NCBI GenBank assembly: GCA_010645155.1
Contig: JAAGOF010000257.1
Span: 587,579 to 651,578 of the forward strand
Source of the DNA: Tigriopus japonicus
Lineage: Eukaryota; Arthropoda; Copepoda; Harpacticoida; Harpacticidae
Direction of reading: 5' to 3'
DNA length: 64,000 nt
A program made the translations under genes and the position numbers. This document shows, piece by piece, positions 34,001 to 49,000 of the stretch (its first letter is position 1; the number at the start of each line of letters is the position of its first letter). The notes below the pieces were generated by a model. It worked only from the letters and a program-made list of their open reading frames with translations. It was not told the DNA's origin and made no database searches.

Positions 34001-37000
34001 GCCTGACGAATGACTCTTTGGAGTCATGGCCGGATTTCAGGCCGAGCTTATTTCGCTGTGCAGGAAAAGATAAGAAAATTTTCTCCCCTTGACAAAAGAT
34101 GCTTCGGGTTCCTCTCGTCACGATATATGAGTCTTGATCATGCTGAAGTACAACACGAAGATGCTTCATTATCCGCTTGATCCTGACCCGGGGATGGGAG
34201 TTTTCATTTTTTTTCTGCCACTCTTCGATCCCCTCGATCGACATTCCCTGCATACGGAATCCAGTAAAATGTTCAACAAACTTCATCGTCGTGATCTTGA
34301 CCAGCCCATCCATCAAAAGTCGTTACAAACGTCTCTTTTGTTTCCCATCCACTCACGATTCAGCGATGGCAAGGAAAAAGAAATGCGGAACACAAGGAAC
34401 GAATATTCGAATTGCCATATTGAAGATCTACACATTTACTTTAGCTGGAGAAGCGTGAATCGAGAAAAAACTATCCAAATCAACAGACCAACCGTGAACC
34501 TCGTTTTGACTCGGGATGATAAATAGGCTTTAACTGGGATGTGTCAATTCGGATCTCTTAATTGACAAACGGGTTTCTTTTCGTCTTGACCATTGGTGGG
34601 AAAACCTCTTGAAAACCTCATTGGACTTTCATCTATCTGGAAGGGGTCTATAGTGATACCCGACTATTAGGACAATCCGGTTTGGACGAGGTCATTGCCA
34701 AAAGAAGACACATTGTAAGCTAAGCTCGAGTTTTTACCCCACCATAAGTTTACACTTCTTGTGAAATTACATCAAGTCATTAAGAATCGTGCCTGGGGCC
34801 TGAGTTTATTCTAGCGCGTCCATAAAGTCAAGAAGCAACCATGGTCGAGGAAGGATAGCCGAAGAAATTCAGGTCATCCCTCCTTGGGGCTGGGGCTAAG
34901 TTTTTGGGTATTGGGGATGCTTATCTCCACATTCCTTCGAGCGGATAGTCGTATCCAACATACTCAACTATTCCCCATCTCTTTCTTTCCTTTCGATGAG
35001 TTACTGTACGTACAGTACGTACTGTACGCTCGTACATTCTGAATATATAGCTGATTATTTCCATCTTTCAAGTTTGGCTTCCGATCAATTACGATTAGGA
35101 GGCATGTCGACAGACGAAAGAAGCCCCCACTCCAATCTCTTGCTTACCGATTCCGGTTTCAACCCTAAAATCAGCGGGGCATTTCAACTCCTTTATGTGC
35201 GTAGATGGATCCTCCAAACTCAAACGATCTAAAACTCTTAGAAGTTGATTCATTACGTTTGTGAGCTTAAGCATAGGGTACGCAGGATCGGTGATTCAAA
35301 GGTCAGGATACCCGTAGCGAGGAATTGGACAATTTTTCCAGTTAACTTCCCCAATTGGACAAGTTTCCTTGAAACCATCTTTCGTTTCGAAAAACGTGGA
35401 TTGAGTCAGCCATTGTGTCTGTAAATGGACCGTTTTACTTTGCATATCGATTCGTTCAGCGAGAAGCTCCGATATCAAGATGGCACGAGTTTGGTCAATG
35501 GCCTCTTTTTTCTGTGTTAGAACCTGTGGAATATTGTCTTTTTTACCTTCAAAATCGCCTCAAGAGCCATATCAATCAAAAAAGAATGCAAACGGATAAC
35601 AAATCAAAAGAAATCATATAGGAGCAAAAGACAACTTGATTTAACGTCTTTTTTTGAACTGTCATTGGTGCTAACTTGAATTTGAAACATACCGCGTGCC
35701 TCCAGTAGAGTTTATTTATTTACCAGATGGCAAGTTTTTGAAAAAAAAAGATGCCCAACGTCATCAAACACCTGATCTCGAAATTGATTGCGATTGCACC
35801 AGCTCAATCAAGAATTGGAACGAATCTCCACTTAGACTAGAGAATCAAATAAAAAAGAAATATCCCCCATCTCTTCACAGACTGAGTGAAGAAGCCATAT
35901 TCGTCGAGTTGGTTTGGTTGGTTGGTTGGTTGGCGAGAGATTCAATTCCAGCCAACCTTTTGAGGTATCGTCTGACTCTGGTTGATTGGATGGTTAGGTT
36001 TTGGGTGTTGGGTGTGAATAGTGTGATGGCTAAATTGGATGATGGCAAGTCGGACATGGATGGCTCCAATAGCTTCCATAAGAAAGAGAAGGTGAGAGAA
36101 TGATGCCAGACTGGAAACAACGACTTGACGGCTTAAATAGATTTTTTGCTGCCTCTTGAGTAATGCTCCTCAACAACACCCATCCATGCAAGCGAGTGAG
36201 CCAGCAAGCATCCCATTTATTCTTCATATAACATGATAAAATGAGGCCCAAATTGAATGGATACAGAAGAGGGCCTCGAGAGAAGTGAACATCCAATTAG
36301 GGTCGGCAACAAAATTCCCTTTTCGTCGTCATCTTGAGCTCGTTGCATATGAAAAGCAACGGAGTGAATGATTTTGCTCCATTTTTCAGGCTACTCAAAG
36401 AGCCAAAACACGAACAAAATCCAGTAAATATGGATTCCATGCTCTAAGTGAGTTTAAAAATGGGATTTTACCACTTTTCACTTGGTCCCGAAAATTGCTA
36501 TTGCCATTGTTTGTTAATCATGTAATATTTTGCTTCAATATTTGGTTGAAAGTGAGGATTTTTTTTTATTTTGAAAGTTACTAATGGTCTTATCTAATGG
36601 TGGTTATTTGACAACTTTACTGCTTTCCACAATATGTACATTATGCCATTTATTTGGTATCAGTTCTTTGGCGAGACCCAATAAAGCGCTTTGTCTGTGA
36701 TTCCTGCTTTGGACAAAGGGCCCTTTGCCAATGGGTTTTTAAAGGCGCCTCTCCTGATGTTGTCTACAATGAATCAAAATAAGAGGCCTACCAGGACGGA
36801 AAAACCAATGAAAAACTAACAAACTGACGAACGTAAATACAAGCAGTGGGTGCTGGTGCTCCCATCCTGACTCAAAATTTGCCTTGTGTGTTTGCTCGTA
36901 CCATGAGCACAAATCTGTGACCTCTTGACACTCGCATTTTGCAATTTGTAATAAAAAGAAGAAGAGAAGGCATATCTCCCGCCATCGTTTCTCTTTGAGC

Positions 37001-40000
37001 TCTTCGAATTTGCCCACTTTGCTGGGGTCGAGGCATGAACATTTGATTTATCCAAAGATATCCACTCCAACAGACAAGTCAAAGAAGAAGAAGAGGAAAA
37101 AAAACAATATTCGTGGTGCTTAAAAGGAACCTAAGCCCAGCACATAAAATCCAACGATTCTCTTCACCACTTCTCCGGCCGTGCTTGTACGCCTTTGGAT
37201 TGTTTGGGAATGGCCGTCTCGAAAAGGTGCTTTATCGGATTCGTCTTGAGTCCAAAATTCGAGGATTGCCAAAAAATAACAACTTCAACCCTACCTCGTT
37301 CGTCCCGTACCAAACACCATGGCGTTAGACCGAGATGGCCGAATCTCTCGTCGGTGGAACCAATTCAAATGATGATGAATGTTGGTGGCTTTAAAAAAAG
37401 AGACCCGACCGATGCCCACACCACTACAAAAAGCATGGAAGTTTCTCCTTGGCTTCAAGAGTGCCAACGTATTCAGATTTCCTCCACAATTCGGTGAGGG
37501 TTGTAAGCGCCTTCTTTGTTTCAGTGTTTCACTCTTGGTACAATGGATTTGAGACGGGATCTGGCTCATAATAAGAATCAAACACAGAGGGAGAACGAAG
37601 AGAACCCTCTTTGTCATGAAAATAGACTGCGAGATGTGCGGGTTTTGTTCTAGTGTGATAGATTGCAAATTGTGGCTGGTGTTTGCTTTTTGCCCGCATT
37701 CTTGCTCATTAGCTCGTCACTTGGGCAGATCCATGTTAAAGGCCTCCAGACAGCTATACCTACTACAGAGAAAGAGAGAGATATGCAGAGAGAGAGACCC
37801 TGAAGGCAATTCTTCTGCTAAACCACCATCGTCTTTTCGCGCTCATGACTGTGCGAAACAATTGAGTGTTCAACCATTTCAAGGCAGTGCAGTGCCTAAA
37901 TTTGGCAATACCATGCAATCAATGCCACACATCTCCATTCTGGGAGACTTTTTGGGGGTGTAAGAGAAGAGAACCGACGGGCAAAGTACAGAACAGTACG
38001 TACATACAAGTAGTAGCGCACTGACTTTGACTTGGCGAGAAATGAGTCGTCTTCATTGGCACATGACGAGCAAAAATATGACAATTGATGGCAAGCCCAC
38101 CAGGTTCATTGGCCATGGTCTTCTTTACATTGAATCAAGACGTTGACTGGCAAACTTTTTTCTCTCTTTTTTCTTATTACGTATTACTGAAAAGACTGGC
38201 ATAACAAAGAGGAGTCAGCTCTAAAGATTCCAAACATCCCCAAACATATCCACGTAAATAAAACCTGTCCTCATCCATCGTTGAGTCGCAGGCATGAAAA
38301 TTGTGGATAGTTGAATAAGTCTGCCTAACAAGGGAATGATCCCAACCAACATCTGCTTGTCCCATTCTTAGGGAGAACGGCGTTACTAACGAGATTGAGG
38401 TTTTGAGCTCAAATCGACATCGATACGGGGATCAAGAGAGAAAGAGAGTGCATGAATAGAAACCAGACTTGAACTCTGTGTGACCAAGATAAGCATCACT
38501 TCTTGGACAGTTTTTTTCCCATCGATTCTGATCGAGATGGGGACGAGCGTTGAACCCTGAAGAACCCCACCTTATTCAAACTCTGTGAATCTTTGAGTGT
38601 CGTTCTTGAATGCAAGGTATTTTCGGAAGTAAATAAGCGATGCGACAGTTCCAAGCTCGTTCTCCATGGCTCATGCTCATTTGACTCACAAAGGAACGAG
38701 AAATGGAACGATCTCTCTTCCTCTTTTGTGTGATTTTCATAATTGCGCCCTGCTTGAGGATGAATAGATGGATAGATAGTGGAAAAAAAGTTCATAGATA
38801 GGCATCTGGAGAGGTGGTTGGCGGTTCACGGTGCCTTCCTCACCTTTGAAATCTGAATGATGAGACGCACCAAGGTGTTTCTCTAATTTTCTCTTTTCCT
38901 TCTGTGGAAAGAACGGAAGGCGGCGAAGAAGAACAAGAATGAAATAACAACCACTTTTACAAGAAACCATCCAAGTTCGGCCCTTCTGTGACTCCTCGTA
39001 CTCACACCAAATCAGTCACCGATTCACGAACTAGACAGTGCACATGTACATTCAACTACTCGTACTACACAATTGAAGTGGGTTGTCCGGATGAAGAAAC
39101 TGCCAATGATGATTTTCTTGGGAGCGGAGGAAAATGACCCGCAATTACAATGATGGTTATCATCAATTATGATTAGTTTTTGTTCATCCTCCTCCTCTCA
39201 AATGACCAGGAAAGGCGAAACAAGCTAGCAGCAGCACACTTGCGAAACACGCTTTTTCCGCACGTTTCATTTTGTAAGTATTCCGGGGGTGTAAAATGTA
39301 CGAAGTAAGTGCACACCGCAAAAGGTGCTTCATTTTCGGACGTGCCACGAACACGCCAAATTGTCATGCTTGGTGAAAGATCCACAGCAATCTTAGATCA
39401 CATCACCTATCTCATTCTGACCACACAAAGCCACAAGTGGACAATTCTTTCCCTCTTTCTTCTGTCATTTTCATTTTCAAAGGGAACAATGTAGAACCCC
39501 TACAAACTTTCCACTTCTGTTCGAGAAAAAAAACAAATGTTGTTCCGGCAATGCTCACATTTGGCGAGGAAATCGCCGACTTGTTCGAAAGTGCTGCCGG
39601 TTGTTTTTCTTTCTCTTTTTGCATAATTGCATGTGCCACATTGCCCTCTTTAACTATCGGCATGTGGTCAAGACGCTTGCAAACAAAGCCTTCATAAGAT
39701 TTTGTATGCTTTGCCTGATACAAAAACTTTCAATCCCCAGAATTGGCCTTACCTTCAACGTTTTCACAGCAATCGTCACGTTATATCGTTTCCACACGGC
39801 CTCGTAGACATCACCGTATTGACCTCCGCCCAGTTTGTGCTTCATCACAATGTCCGTTCGGTCCATTTCCCATTCGTCGGTTTCGAAGGCGAACAAGGAC
39901 TTCTTGTCCCGTTTTGGGGCCGGATACAGCAGTTGAGTGATGAGCCCATCTGCATGACGATTGTGATGTCGGACGAGTTGGTCCAGGTCGGGAAATCGCG

Positions 40001-43000
40001 CCTCGGCCGACACAAAAAGGTCCCGGTCGTCGTCCATTTGGATCCGATAATGGTAAACCCGACCTTCATATCGGAGACTGATGGACCTTTGGCCGGGCGA
40101 AGACTCGCTCTCCCGGACCAAAAACGACCCATTGATCCCCGAGGAGAGCAAGTATTCGGCCGCATTTCGCGCCACCGCCCCATGGAACCAAGGGTATTGA
40201 GTCAAGCACTCTTGGGGTGTGATGTAGTTGGAGGGTACCCAGCCAATGTTGCCGTCCTGATTGCGGGCCTCACACCACTCTCGAGATTTACTAAAGCCCA
40301 AGATGTGCACGGTTTCGCCTTTATGGAGCGGGATCTGGTTACTTCCGTAGGGTTTGAAGTGGTAGAGCGCCATGAACATGGTGCAGTCCGCGGGTTCGGG
40401 GTCGTCCTCCATTTTGGCATGACCTCTCGAGATCGATGACTTGAGGTTCTCCTCCGAACTGAAGTGCTCATGAAGTCGAGAATCGGAAGTTGTGAATGAC
40501 GACGAGGCGTGCGGAATTTCGCCTGAATCCTCTCTGGAACCATCTGAAAGAAAGAAGCCGGGAAACAAATATTAACTTGAAGGTGTTGTAAAGGTGTTCA
40601 AAACTGACACCAATGGCTACTTTTCCGACCATGGGCTATAGCAAATAAGTCACGACCAACGCGTGTCCGTGTTGATCAGAGCCAAACTTTCCAAAAAAGG
40701 AAGAAGAAATGGCCTCGTAACTTTCAAGCGAACACTTAATCCTTATGGTAGTAGCCACCATTAATACCCACGAGGCAGTTTCTGGACAAAGGGTCTACTG
40801 CACAACGATTTGAGTCTCGAAAAGAAGTTTTTAAACGGCACACTTGACCCTCCTTCTCGTTATCAAGGTCTCTTAACCGCACAAGACAACCAAATTGTAA
40901 AATGATTATTAAGAGGCCTAAGAGTCATTTTATCGAGTTCGCTTCACCACCATTAGTGCGTAGGCCCGTATCAACGAGTATTTAAACACATACATACGAC
41001 TGCCAAATGCATGAAAACTACCGAAAAATAATGACGAGAGAAACAGTAATGATGTTAATAATGACGATGGACGCAAAGCAGCTTCTAGTCGTCTGATGCT
41101 GAGAATCTATGACCTCCAATTGGCCATTCGCTACGGGGTTCTTTCAGCGAGCGAGACGCTACTGCCCAAAAACTAAGGTAACGCGAACAAAGGCCTTTGT
41201 ACAGTTCAAATTTATTCACAGCGGTACTACCAGATTTGAGAAACAACTCCAAATCCATGCCTCACTTTGATTTACAAAACGGAGGTTCGTCGACTTTTTT
41301 TTAAACAGTGTTAAAGACATAAATGTATGTATAGTCCGCCGGTCCAGTTGGTTCTTTATCAGACTGGACTGGGCTTCCGTCAAATTGGGTGCCTAACCTC
41401 CGTTTTCTCGCATAAATATGACCCTTCTTCCGCTCAATTTTAAACCCCGGTCTTAAAACCAGGGACAGGTACTGTTGTAGTTTCCAAAGCAAGAACTATA
41501 GAGTGCGCCAAAATGACTGGATGGGAGGTCAATGGCCAATCTGGAGCTATTAATCCGAGAGTATTGTGCGTAGATATGTTCTCGCCGTACTAATCTTGGA
41601 GTTTATTTTCGTAACTAATATTACAAAGACTTTTTCGGTCGATCTTTCTCTTTCTCGAGATCGACAAAGCAATGATTTGAGATCATTATTGGATTAGTTT
41701 TTGTGCCAATAGATCACCTGTCATCAGACAAGGCTGGCCTCACAAGTGCTCTCAGTGAGATCCCCTCTGGCTCTAGCGCCCTTTATCACTGTTATTAATA
41801 TCAACATGATTCAAGGGATCAATTTCTCGGGGGTTGAATGATAAATTGACTTTTGGATTCAAAGGGAAAGTTACAACTCAAGACATCTTGAGAGACTCAC
41901 AGACTCACACAGACAAGGAAAAAAATAGATTGAAATTACATTCGCGATATCCAACTATAATGTAGTTGCAAGATCTCCAATGCAGGTACGGCGGACTTGA
42001 TTAATTACTTATCAAAAGTCGTTTAATGAATCGTCTTGATGGATCAAGATTGAGCGGCAATTTTCGATCCCAAACCTCTCAGAATGATCTTAATCTTTTG
42101 CCTTAATTAAGCCACACCATTGATAAAGTGAGCCACGCGAAGGACAACTGAATTTCCGTACTACGCTTTGTTTTAAACGCCACCAACAAAAAAAAAATCA
42201 TGGAGTCTGTTGTACTGTTTTGTATTTACGTTCAAAGCGCTCTGAGAGAAGTGGTTGGTTACAAAATTACAAAACCAGTCAGAATGCCGAAGCCATTTAG
42301 GTGATGATTAAGAGTCGATTTTTTTCTCATTGCTTCACCAGGTAGAAGCTCTTTGATTAATTGGCGTTTTTATTGCCTTTGGAATTGGGACAAGTTGACG
42401 GGAATATCGCCTGATGATCGTGAGAAGGGATTGATTGAAGGCGACAAAAAAGGCGATCAAATGAAATCATGAATCTTGGCCCAGCACTCTGCTAGGTCAA
42501 GAATGTGCGTCATAATTGAGCTCCCAGAATAGAAATTGGCAAGGTAAGAAGTGAATCTAACTCCCCAGGGGAGACAAAGGGTCGCCAAAATTTGAGAGCG
42601 GAGGTCATCAAACTCGATTTGGAGTCTTGGTGAAAGGTTAGTCGTGTTCGTCCCTCCAATCATCATGTTGTGGTGATTGCCCACGGGGGAATGGTTGGGT
42701 TTCACCCAATTTTCTGGAAATGAATCCCATTGCCATTCCCGATTTTCCCCATTTCATGATGAGGCAGATGAGATTATGGCCAGGGAAATGGATCTCTTAT
42801 GATTGACACCGCATGATCATCATCATTGATGGTATTTTTCAAGGGGAATGCCAAACGGTGCACCACAGGGTGTCATTCTAAAACCCACAAGATTCCCTTT
42901 TTTGAGCGGGGACTGTCAATCATTCAAAGGATGGGCAAACATTAGGTCTAAAATGGACTTTTACTCCACTTCCTCGGCTATTTTTTTTGCTTGTATTGAG

Positions 43001-46000
43001 AATACTAAACACTACTAGCGGCGCCTGATTAAAAACTTGCTAAAAAGTACATGAAGTCACCCTTCACGCTTATTTATTTCTTGTGGCACTTCATTTTCTT
43101 TTTCAATTTGCAATTCCTGGAGCGCTTATTTCTTCTCAAGGATGGAGCTCGAGTTCTCGCTTGAAGCGACGGCTTTGGATGGTTCGAGTCAAAATGATGT
43201 TTGCCGGGTTGCAAATTGATTTTTCCCGAATTCGACAGGGCCGGGCGCATAAAACTCGATTCTTCCAATTTCCGTTTGTTTGTCGAATGCAATCCGTTTC
43301 TCCATGTTTGAGTCGGAGCTCCAAAACTTTCAAGCACGTCGACGCGCATTCCTCTCGTAAATCATTAATGTGTGCTTTTTGGCTTCGGCCAATTTCCTCC
43401 ATCTGAAAACTTCAATGCCAAGCTTGAAATTTGATGTTTGGAATCGTAAGAAGCAGACAAAAATTTCCCAAATTATTGGCTCAAACGGATTGTCTCGATA
43501 CTACATACGCCTTCATGGCTAAAGGCAAAGGGGAAAATCGTGATTTCGTGATTTAAATATGACGAAATGTGACTTTGAGTGAACCAATTTTTCTTCCCCA
43601 AGCGTCCCTTTACCTGTACCTTGGCCTCGACTTCCAACGGGAAATCAAGGCATCAAACCAACAAAATGGGAAAGGAATGAACATTAGGCTAATAATGCGA
43701 AGATTAGACAATCATCTTGAACACGACATTTGCCAATTGATCATGGATGTTTAGTCAATTGGCTCTCCAACAACAGCAAGTGATCACATCTCGCAAGGAT
43801 CCCAATGTCAAGTCCGGATCGGTCGTTTGGGTCATTAGGAGGTTCTTGACGGGCGCTCATCTGATAGGCAAAAAGTTGGAATAATCTCTTAAGGATCATC
43901 AAGAGAGAGACTCGATCGCGGTTGTTATTTTATCCACCGGCCGTCGAACCAATCCACTTTCCAAGTATGGCCTAGTTTTGTCCAGTGGAACGACCCCCTC
44001 TGATCCATTTGGTTTTAATAATTGCCATAAAAAACGAGACTTGAGATCAGGCCGGACGTGCTGCCGTGAACCCCAGACTGATCAAAATCTAGGATAAATC
44101 GGGAGGAAAACTAGAATCGCCTTCTACGTAAATCTCGTCGGCGAGAGTGAGTTAGGGATTATGTCCAAGGAGGTAGAAAATGGTGTTTCGACATGGCAAC
44201 TCACACTCACTCACTCGCTCACACACCGAGCCTCTTTCTCTCTTTCTCTCTCTCTCCCCTTCCAACTGACAAATTCCTGTCCATTCTCATTGCCTTATTC
44301 TACGTAGATCCCTCCAACTACGTACTAACCCTCTCCCTCTCTTTCTTTCTTTTCTTTCTGGTCAGAATTCTCTCCGTCCAGTTGGCCGATTTCAGAATTT
44401 GAATGGAATGCGAATCACGACCGAGGATTCCAAGAATCTACATCATCGACCACCGTCGCCATCATCACCCCCCTCACTCACCCTTGTCCAACCAAGATTT
44501 TTCTTCTTGGCATTTCAAGTCACTTCACTGAAAACAAGGGCAAGTTTAATGGGAAGCCTAACATCAAGGCTAGAGCACTATAATAACATAGTGCTCTAAT
44601 CCAGGCCATTCTGAGCAATCTTTGAGAGCAATACAAATCAAACGCCAAATGATTTCGTGTCATTTGTTGGCAATGACAATTAAAACGAATATCAGTCAAG
44701 CCGGAATCGACATGTTCTATTTATTTTTGGCTGATTTAAGTACAAGATAGATTTTAATTGGGACATACTTTATCCAAGCCCGTTAGTTGTGTATTGCCGC
44801 GATCCATCTGTTTTGTGGAACGACATCAGCCAAGACACCAACACTGTCGTCTCGAGACAGACTGTTATTGGCGAGATTACCGGGTCAAGTTTCAGTGTCA
44901 ATTTCAGGCTTGAATGCGGCTTGGCCGGGTTCATTTGGTTCGTTCAACCAACGAGTTTGAGGCTGTTTCCCGAATGACAAAGATATTCCGCCGAGATAAG
45001 AAGCTAACACCACTCACTACACTCGCATATACAAAACATACCAAAGACAGAGCAAGCCAGCAAGTCAGACGACACTGAGACCATGATGGCATAATGCCAA
45101 TCGGGGGCAAACAATCTTCAGTTCAGAGCACTCCTCGATCTTCCAGAGATCGGTCGGAATGAGACCGTTTTGACCTGGTTCTTCATGAAATTGGGTCTCT
45201 CGTTTGCTGTCTACTCGGTCTTTGTTTCTCATTTGAGCGGAAGATAATCCTATGATTGTGCGGAAAATCGAATTTCAAATTGCAGACCTCGGAGCTTGTC
45301 ATCGTCAGCTTTGGGATTCTCATAATCTCTCTCTCAACACCCAAATTGAATCCCCCCTTGTGAGCTTATAACCAAGCCTCCAGCTTGGAAAATGAGTCAA
45401 ATCTTGATTGAATCCCATTGAATGCGATTTTCTTGAATAACGTTGGCCAAAATGTCTGTCCTCCTTCTCCTTCTTGCTTTTGCCGATCCTGGAGTTCGAT
45501 AACTAGGAGATGGTAGCAACCGCCCGGATTAGGACGGCCATTATTAAGAAGCCTCAACTTCAAAGGCTCTCCGAAATTCGGCCAGTTAGTTTCTCTCCGA
45601 GTGTGTGAGGCACACAGGGTCTCCAAGTCACACATGAGAAGAGTGCCGATTACCCTGTCGTCGACTCTGGGAGCTCTTTCTTTTCGCCACCATTCAAGAC
45701 GGGTGAAAAAATGGGTCTCTCATTTCTTCTTCGGGTTTTTTTCAGGTCCGTGATTAGTGTCAAAATGCTGTCTCTTTCAGCTCTGCCTGTTATTGTACGA
45801 ACTTGGGTGTAATCTCTATTTATGATTGGGAGAGACTTCCACGGTGGAATGTCAGAGTGGCTGAAACGGCTTCATCGATCCGTCGATGGTGATAACGACG
45901 GATTAATGGATTGGGCACTGTTGGTGGGATCAGTGGCGGGATCTCCTTAGAAGGAGCAATGATCGAGATGATCGAGAGAGAAAGAGAGAGAGAGAGACTT

Positions 46001-49000
46001 GGACTCCCATAAAGCTCTTCAAAACAAATGCTACCTTCCTCAGGTTGGTCTAGCTAATGGCTAACTAATCGACGTTCAAGAGAGGTAGGTGGGTGCTCCG
46101 CCTCGATTCCTTACCGGGGGACCACTTCATGAATGACGAACCGTTTTCTCTCTGCTCAATGAGCCTAATTACGTAAACCGACTTTTCACCACGTACAGTA
46201 CGTCCAATATGTGAGGAGACACGACAAACCAGTCAGTGTTCAAAGTCCGCCATAGAGCGTAGAAATGACCGTGGAAATGCTCAGGTAGGTTGGTGTGCGA
46301 GAAAAAGCTGGTATTATTGTGTCTTACGTACCTCGGGAGACACATTGGGAGAACTCTAGGGTGGGTCCAACAAATTCGCTCCAATTGATTGTGCGAGACC
46401 AATTGCATTCGATAACCAACACTATCAATCAAACTGCGCAAATCCGACCATGCAGAGCAACAGGTTTTGAATTTCGAATCAGAAGTAAACCACGTGTTGA
46501 AAAGTGAAACAAAAAGGGAGCGAGACATTCATCCGAATTCGTCAAAGGAAAGTGCGGAGACCCATTTACCCTGCCTTGGTTCTTCTTCTCGCGTTTCTCC
46601 CGCTGACTTTTATGGGCGGAGTGTGCTTTATGGGCCCTGTTGCTGACTTGTGACTGTTTCTTGGCGTCTGTCTCTCTGCCAAAGGATCTTTCCTATTCAT
46701 TCGCTAGCCGTCCAACCTGTCTGTCTGTCTATCTATCTATCTTTCTATTCTAGCTTGGCACCAAAGTGAGTCGGTAAAAAAGAAGCATGAAAATAAGCCT
46801 GGTGAAGGTTCCAATTGTCAGCCAATGAATCACCAACACCTCGACCAAACGGCAATTCACATCCAGAAACTAAAGTGGAGGGCAAGATGTGCCCATGAAA
46901 AACGTTGGGCGTAGATGGAGAGCTCTGTTCGTGTGTTCATGTCTTCGAATACCAAAATAAATTGCGGCCTGCCTTAATTAGAACACACTGGCGTTTCAAG
47001 GAACGGAGATGAGCGCCAGTCACAATTTCGATCTCGAGAATTTCTTGTCCCTTGTGTCTCAATTGAATCTCCCGACCAGAAACGACAGCCAAGAGGCAAG
47101 TCTTGTAACCACAGTTCCATCTAAATTGCAATCGTTGATCAACATTCAGATTAGCACGAAACTGGCCGGACCAAATGAGGGGACTTTGATTGTACTTGCC
47201 TGCTTCGGGAGAAACGATGAAACGTCACTCTCCATTCGAAAAAGGCTCTCTGTTCTTGTCGATTGGCACATGTTCACTCCAGAGGCTAGTTTTTTAAGCG
47301 CAAAGATCGATCTCAAGATCTAACTTACAATACTAAAGTACGATCTTAAGATCGATCTTTGCGTCTTTAAAAACTAGCCTCAGAACTCTTGGTGACGGAT
47401 CATGTCAAGGGAATTGTGAAGTGGTATTATACCAAGTTAGTTCGTCTTCAAAATCAGACTTTGGAAAGAAAAAAAAAGCAATGTGGCTCGGCCAATTATG
47501 TCATCATTACATTGTTCCGGAAAGTAGTTAACTGCGGTTGTCTATGGGGAAGAGACACAATTGCCATCGTAAAGCACGAAACAACACGTAGACTACGACT
47601 AGTAGACTCCAACTTTCACATTGATATTGGTAGTAGTCTTCCGTTATCAAGAATCTGGAGATGATCTACTTTTCACGGTGCGTGTCATTTTCCTGGGAGA
47701 TTTATGCGCACCAAGTTAGTTCAAGGTTATGGAGAATTATGGGTTTACTCGTGCATGATGTCAGTCGAGCTAAACTTGAGTCAGTCATGATCTCTTGAAC
47801 CCCTTCCAAGTCCATCGTGCACTACCGTGTCAAATGAGGGCCCAAATACCCTTTGTCGCGTATTCCGTTCAATTTTGCTCCGAGTACGTATATCTGCCAG
47901 TCAGAGTAAATCAGTTTGAGATATCAAGGTTCTATTTTCATATCTCACACTTTAAGGGGATGTTTCTCTTCAATTTGAGAAAACTGGGACTTCTCACGTG
48001 TCTTACTCTTCTTGGCTTCGGTTTTATGAAAGCCGAAAATGTGTTAAAGTTTACTACGTTAAATTTTCAAGTAGTTTGTAACGGAAAATTTTATGCCGTC
48101 TGAATATTTACCTTAACTATATACATCAGGTTTCAGATTTGAGTACCTTTATGACCCCTTGACATGGCTTTTTTTCAAGTTGGATTCACTTGATATCTTC
48201 GAGAAAGACCAAAGTGTGGTCAAACTCCAAAATGAAACTCAAACTTCAGATTCAGAAGTGCGACAAGGAAATTTGCCCCAAAACTAGAAATCTACCGTTT
48301 GAAAATTGACGCGTGCGCAGAAGCAAAAAGTGAACGAGCCATAAACATCGCCCCAAAACAAAACAAGGGCTTAATTAGGGCCTAATCAATCTAGATGGGA
48401 AGGAGGAGGAAGGAAGCTCGAGAACCAAGTCATGATTTCGTCACACACAATTACTGTGTTTTGTCTCTCTTTCCCCTTGCATTGAATTGTGGCACTGTAG
48501 GTTAGCACTTGCCAAGCTTGAAGTCAAATGATGATGATCATTGTGTATATACTCTAGGGTGAGAAGAGTGAACGGGAAAAAGAAAGATGGCGATAAAGTA
48601 AAGTTCAAGACTGTTCACATAATTTCCCAACCTTGGGAATGAGAGATCTTGTTCATGTGCAAAACCAGTGCAATAATCCCTCTATCAAAGAGGCCATGAT
48701 GTCACGCACTTCAGGAGGTAGCTTACTTAGTACAGATATTCGGTTTGACATGATAGAGTTGCTGGCTATATCCAATGTCGTCACACTGTCTTCCCAAAAC
48801 AAACGTAACGCGCAAGTACCACATCCATGATCCACCCGTTGATGTAATCAAGGATGGCTCAAGCCAGGATTACTTTCAAAATACACACTGGGTCCGATTA
48901 GTACAATGAAAATTCAACGGAACAATACATTTGTTGCAAAAACCTCACATTTTAGTACAATGATCGGACCCAGTGAGTATTTTTGAAATTCGTCCTGACG

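Noticed and set aside
33774..34316. 180-codon minus-strand ORF inside an Abl intron
   Set aside because: No recognisable domain, and the overlapping plus-strand frame is equally open; Abl splicing removes the region.
34996..35035. Overlapping GTACGTAC/AGTACT palindromes
   Set aside because: Low-complexity ACGT alternation with no duplicated flanks; similar runs occur at 37985 and 56165.
39702..40439. 245-aa plus-strand ORF
   Set aside because: It is exactly antisense to the SH3-SH2-kinase exon of Abl, whose domains are unmistakable; the ORF is a shadow.
45849..45900. GTCAGAGTGGCTGAAACGGC, like a Leu/Ser tRNA D-arm
   Set aside because: No GGTTCGAATC-type T-loop follows at the right distance and the ends do not pair.
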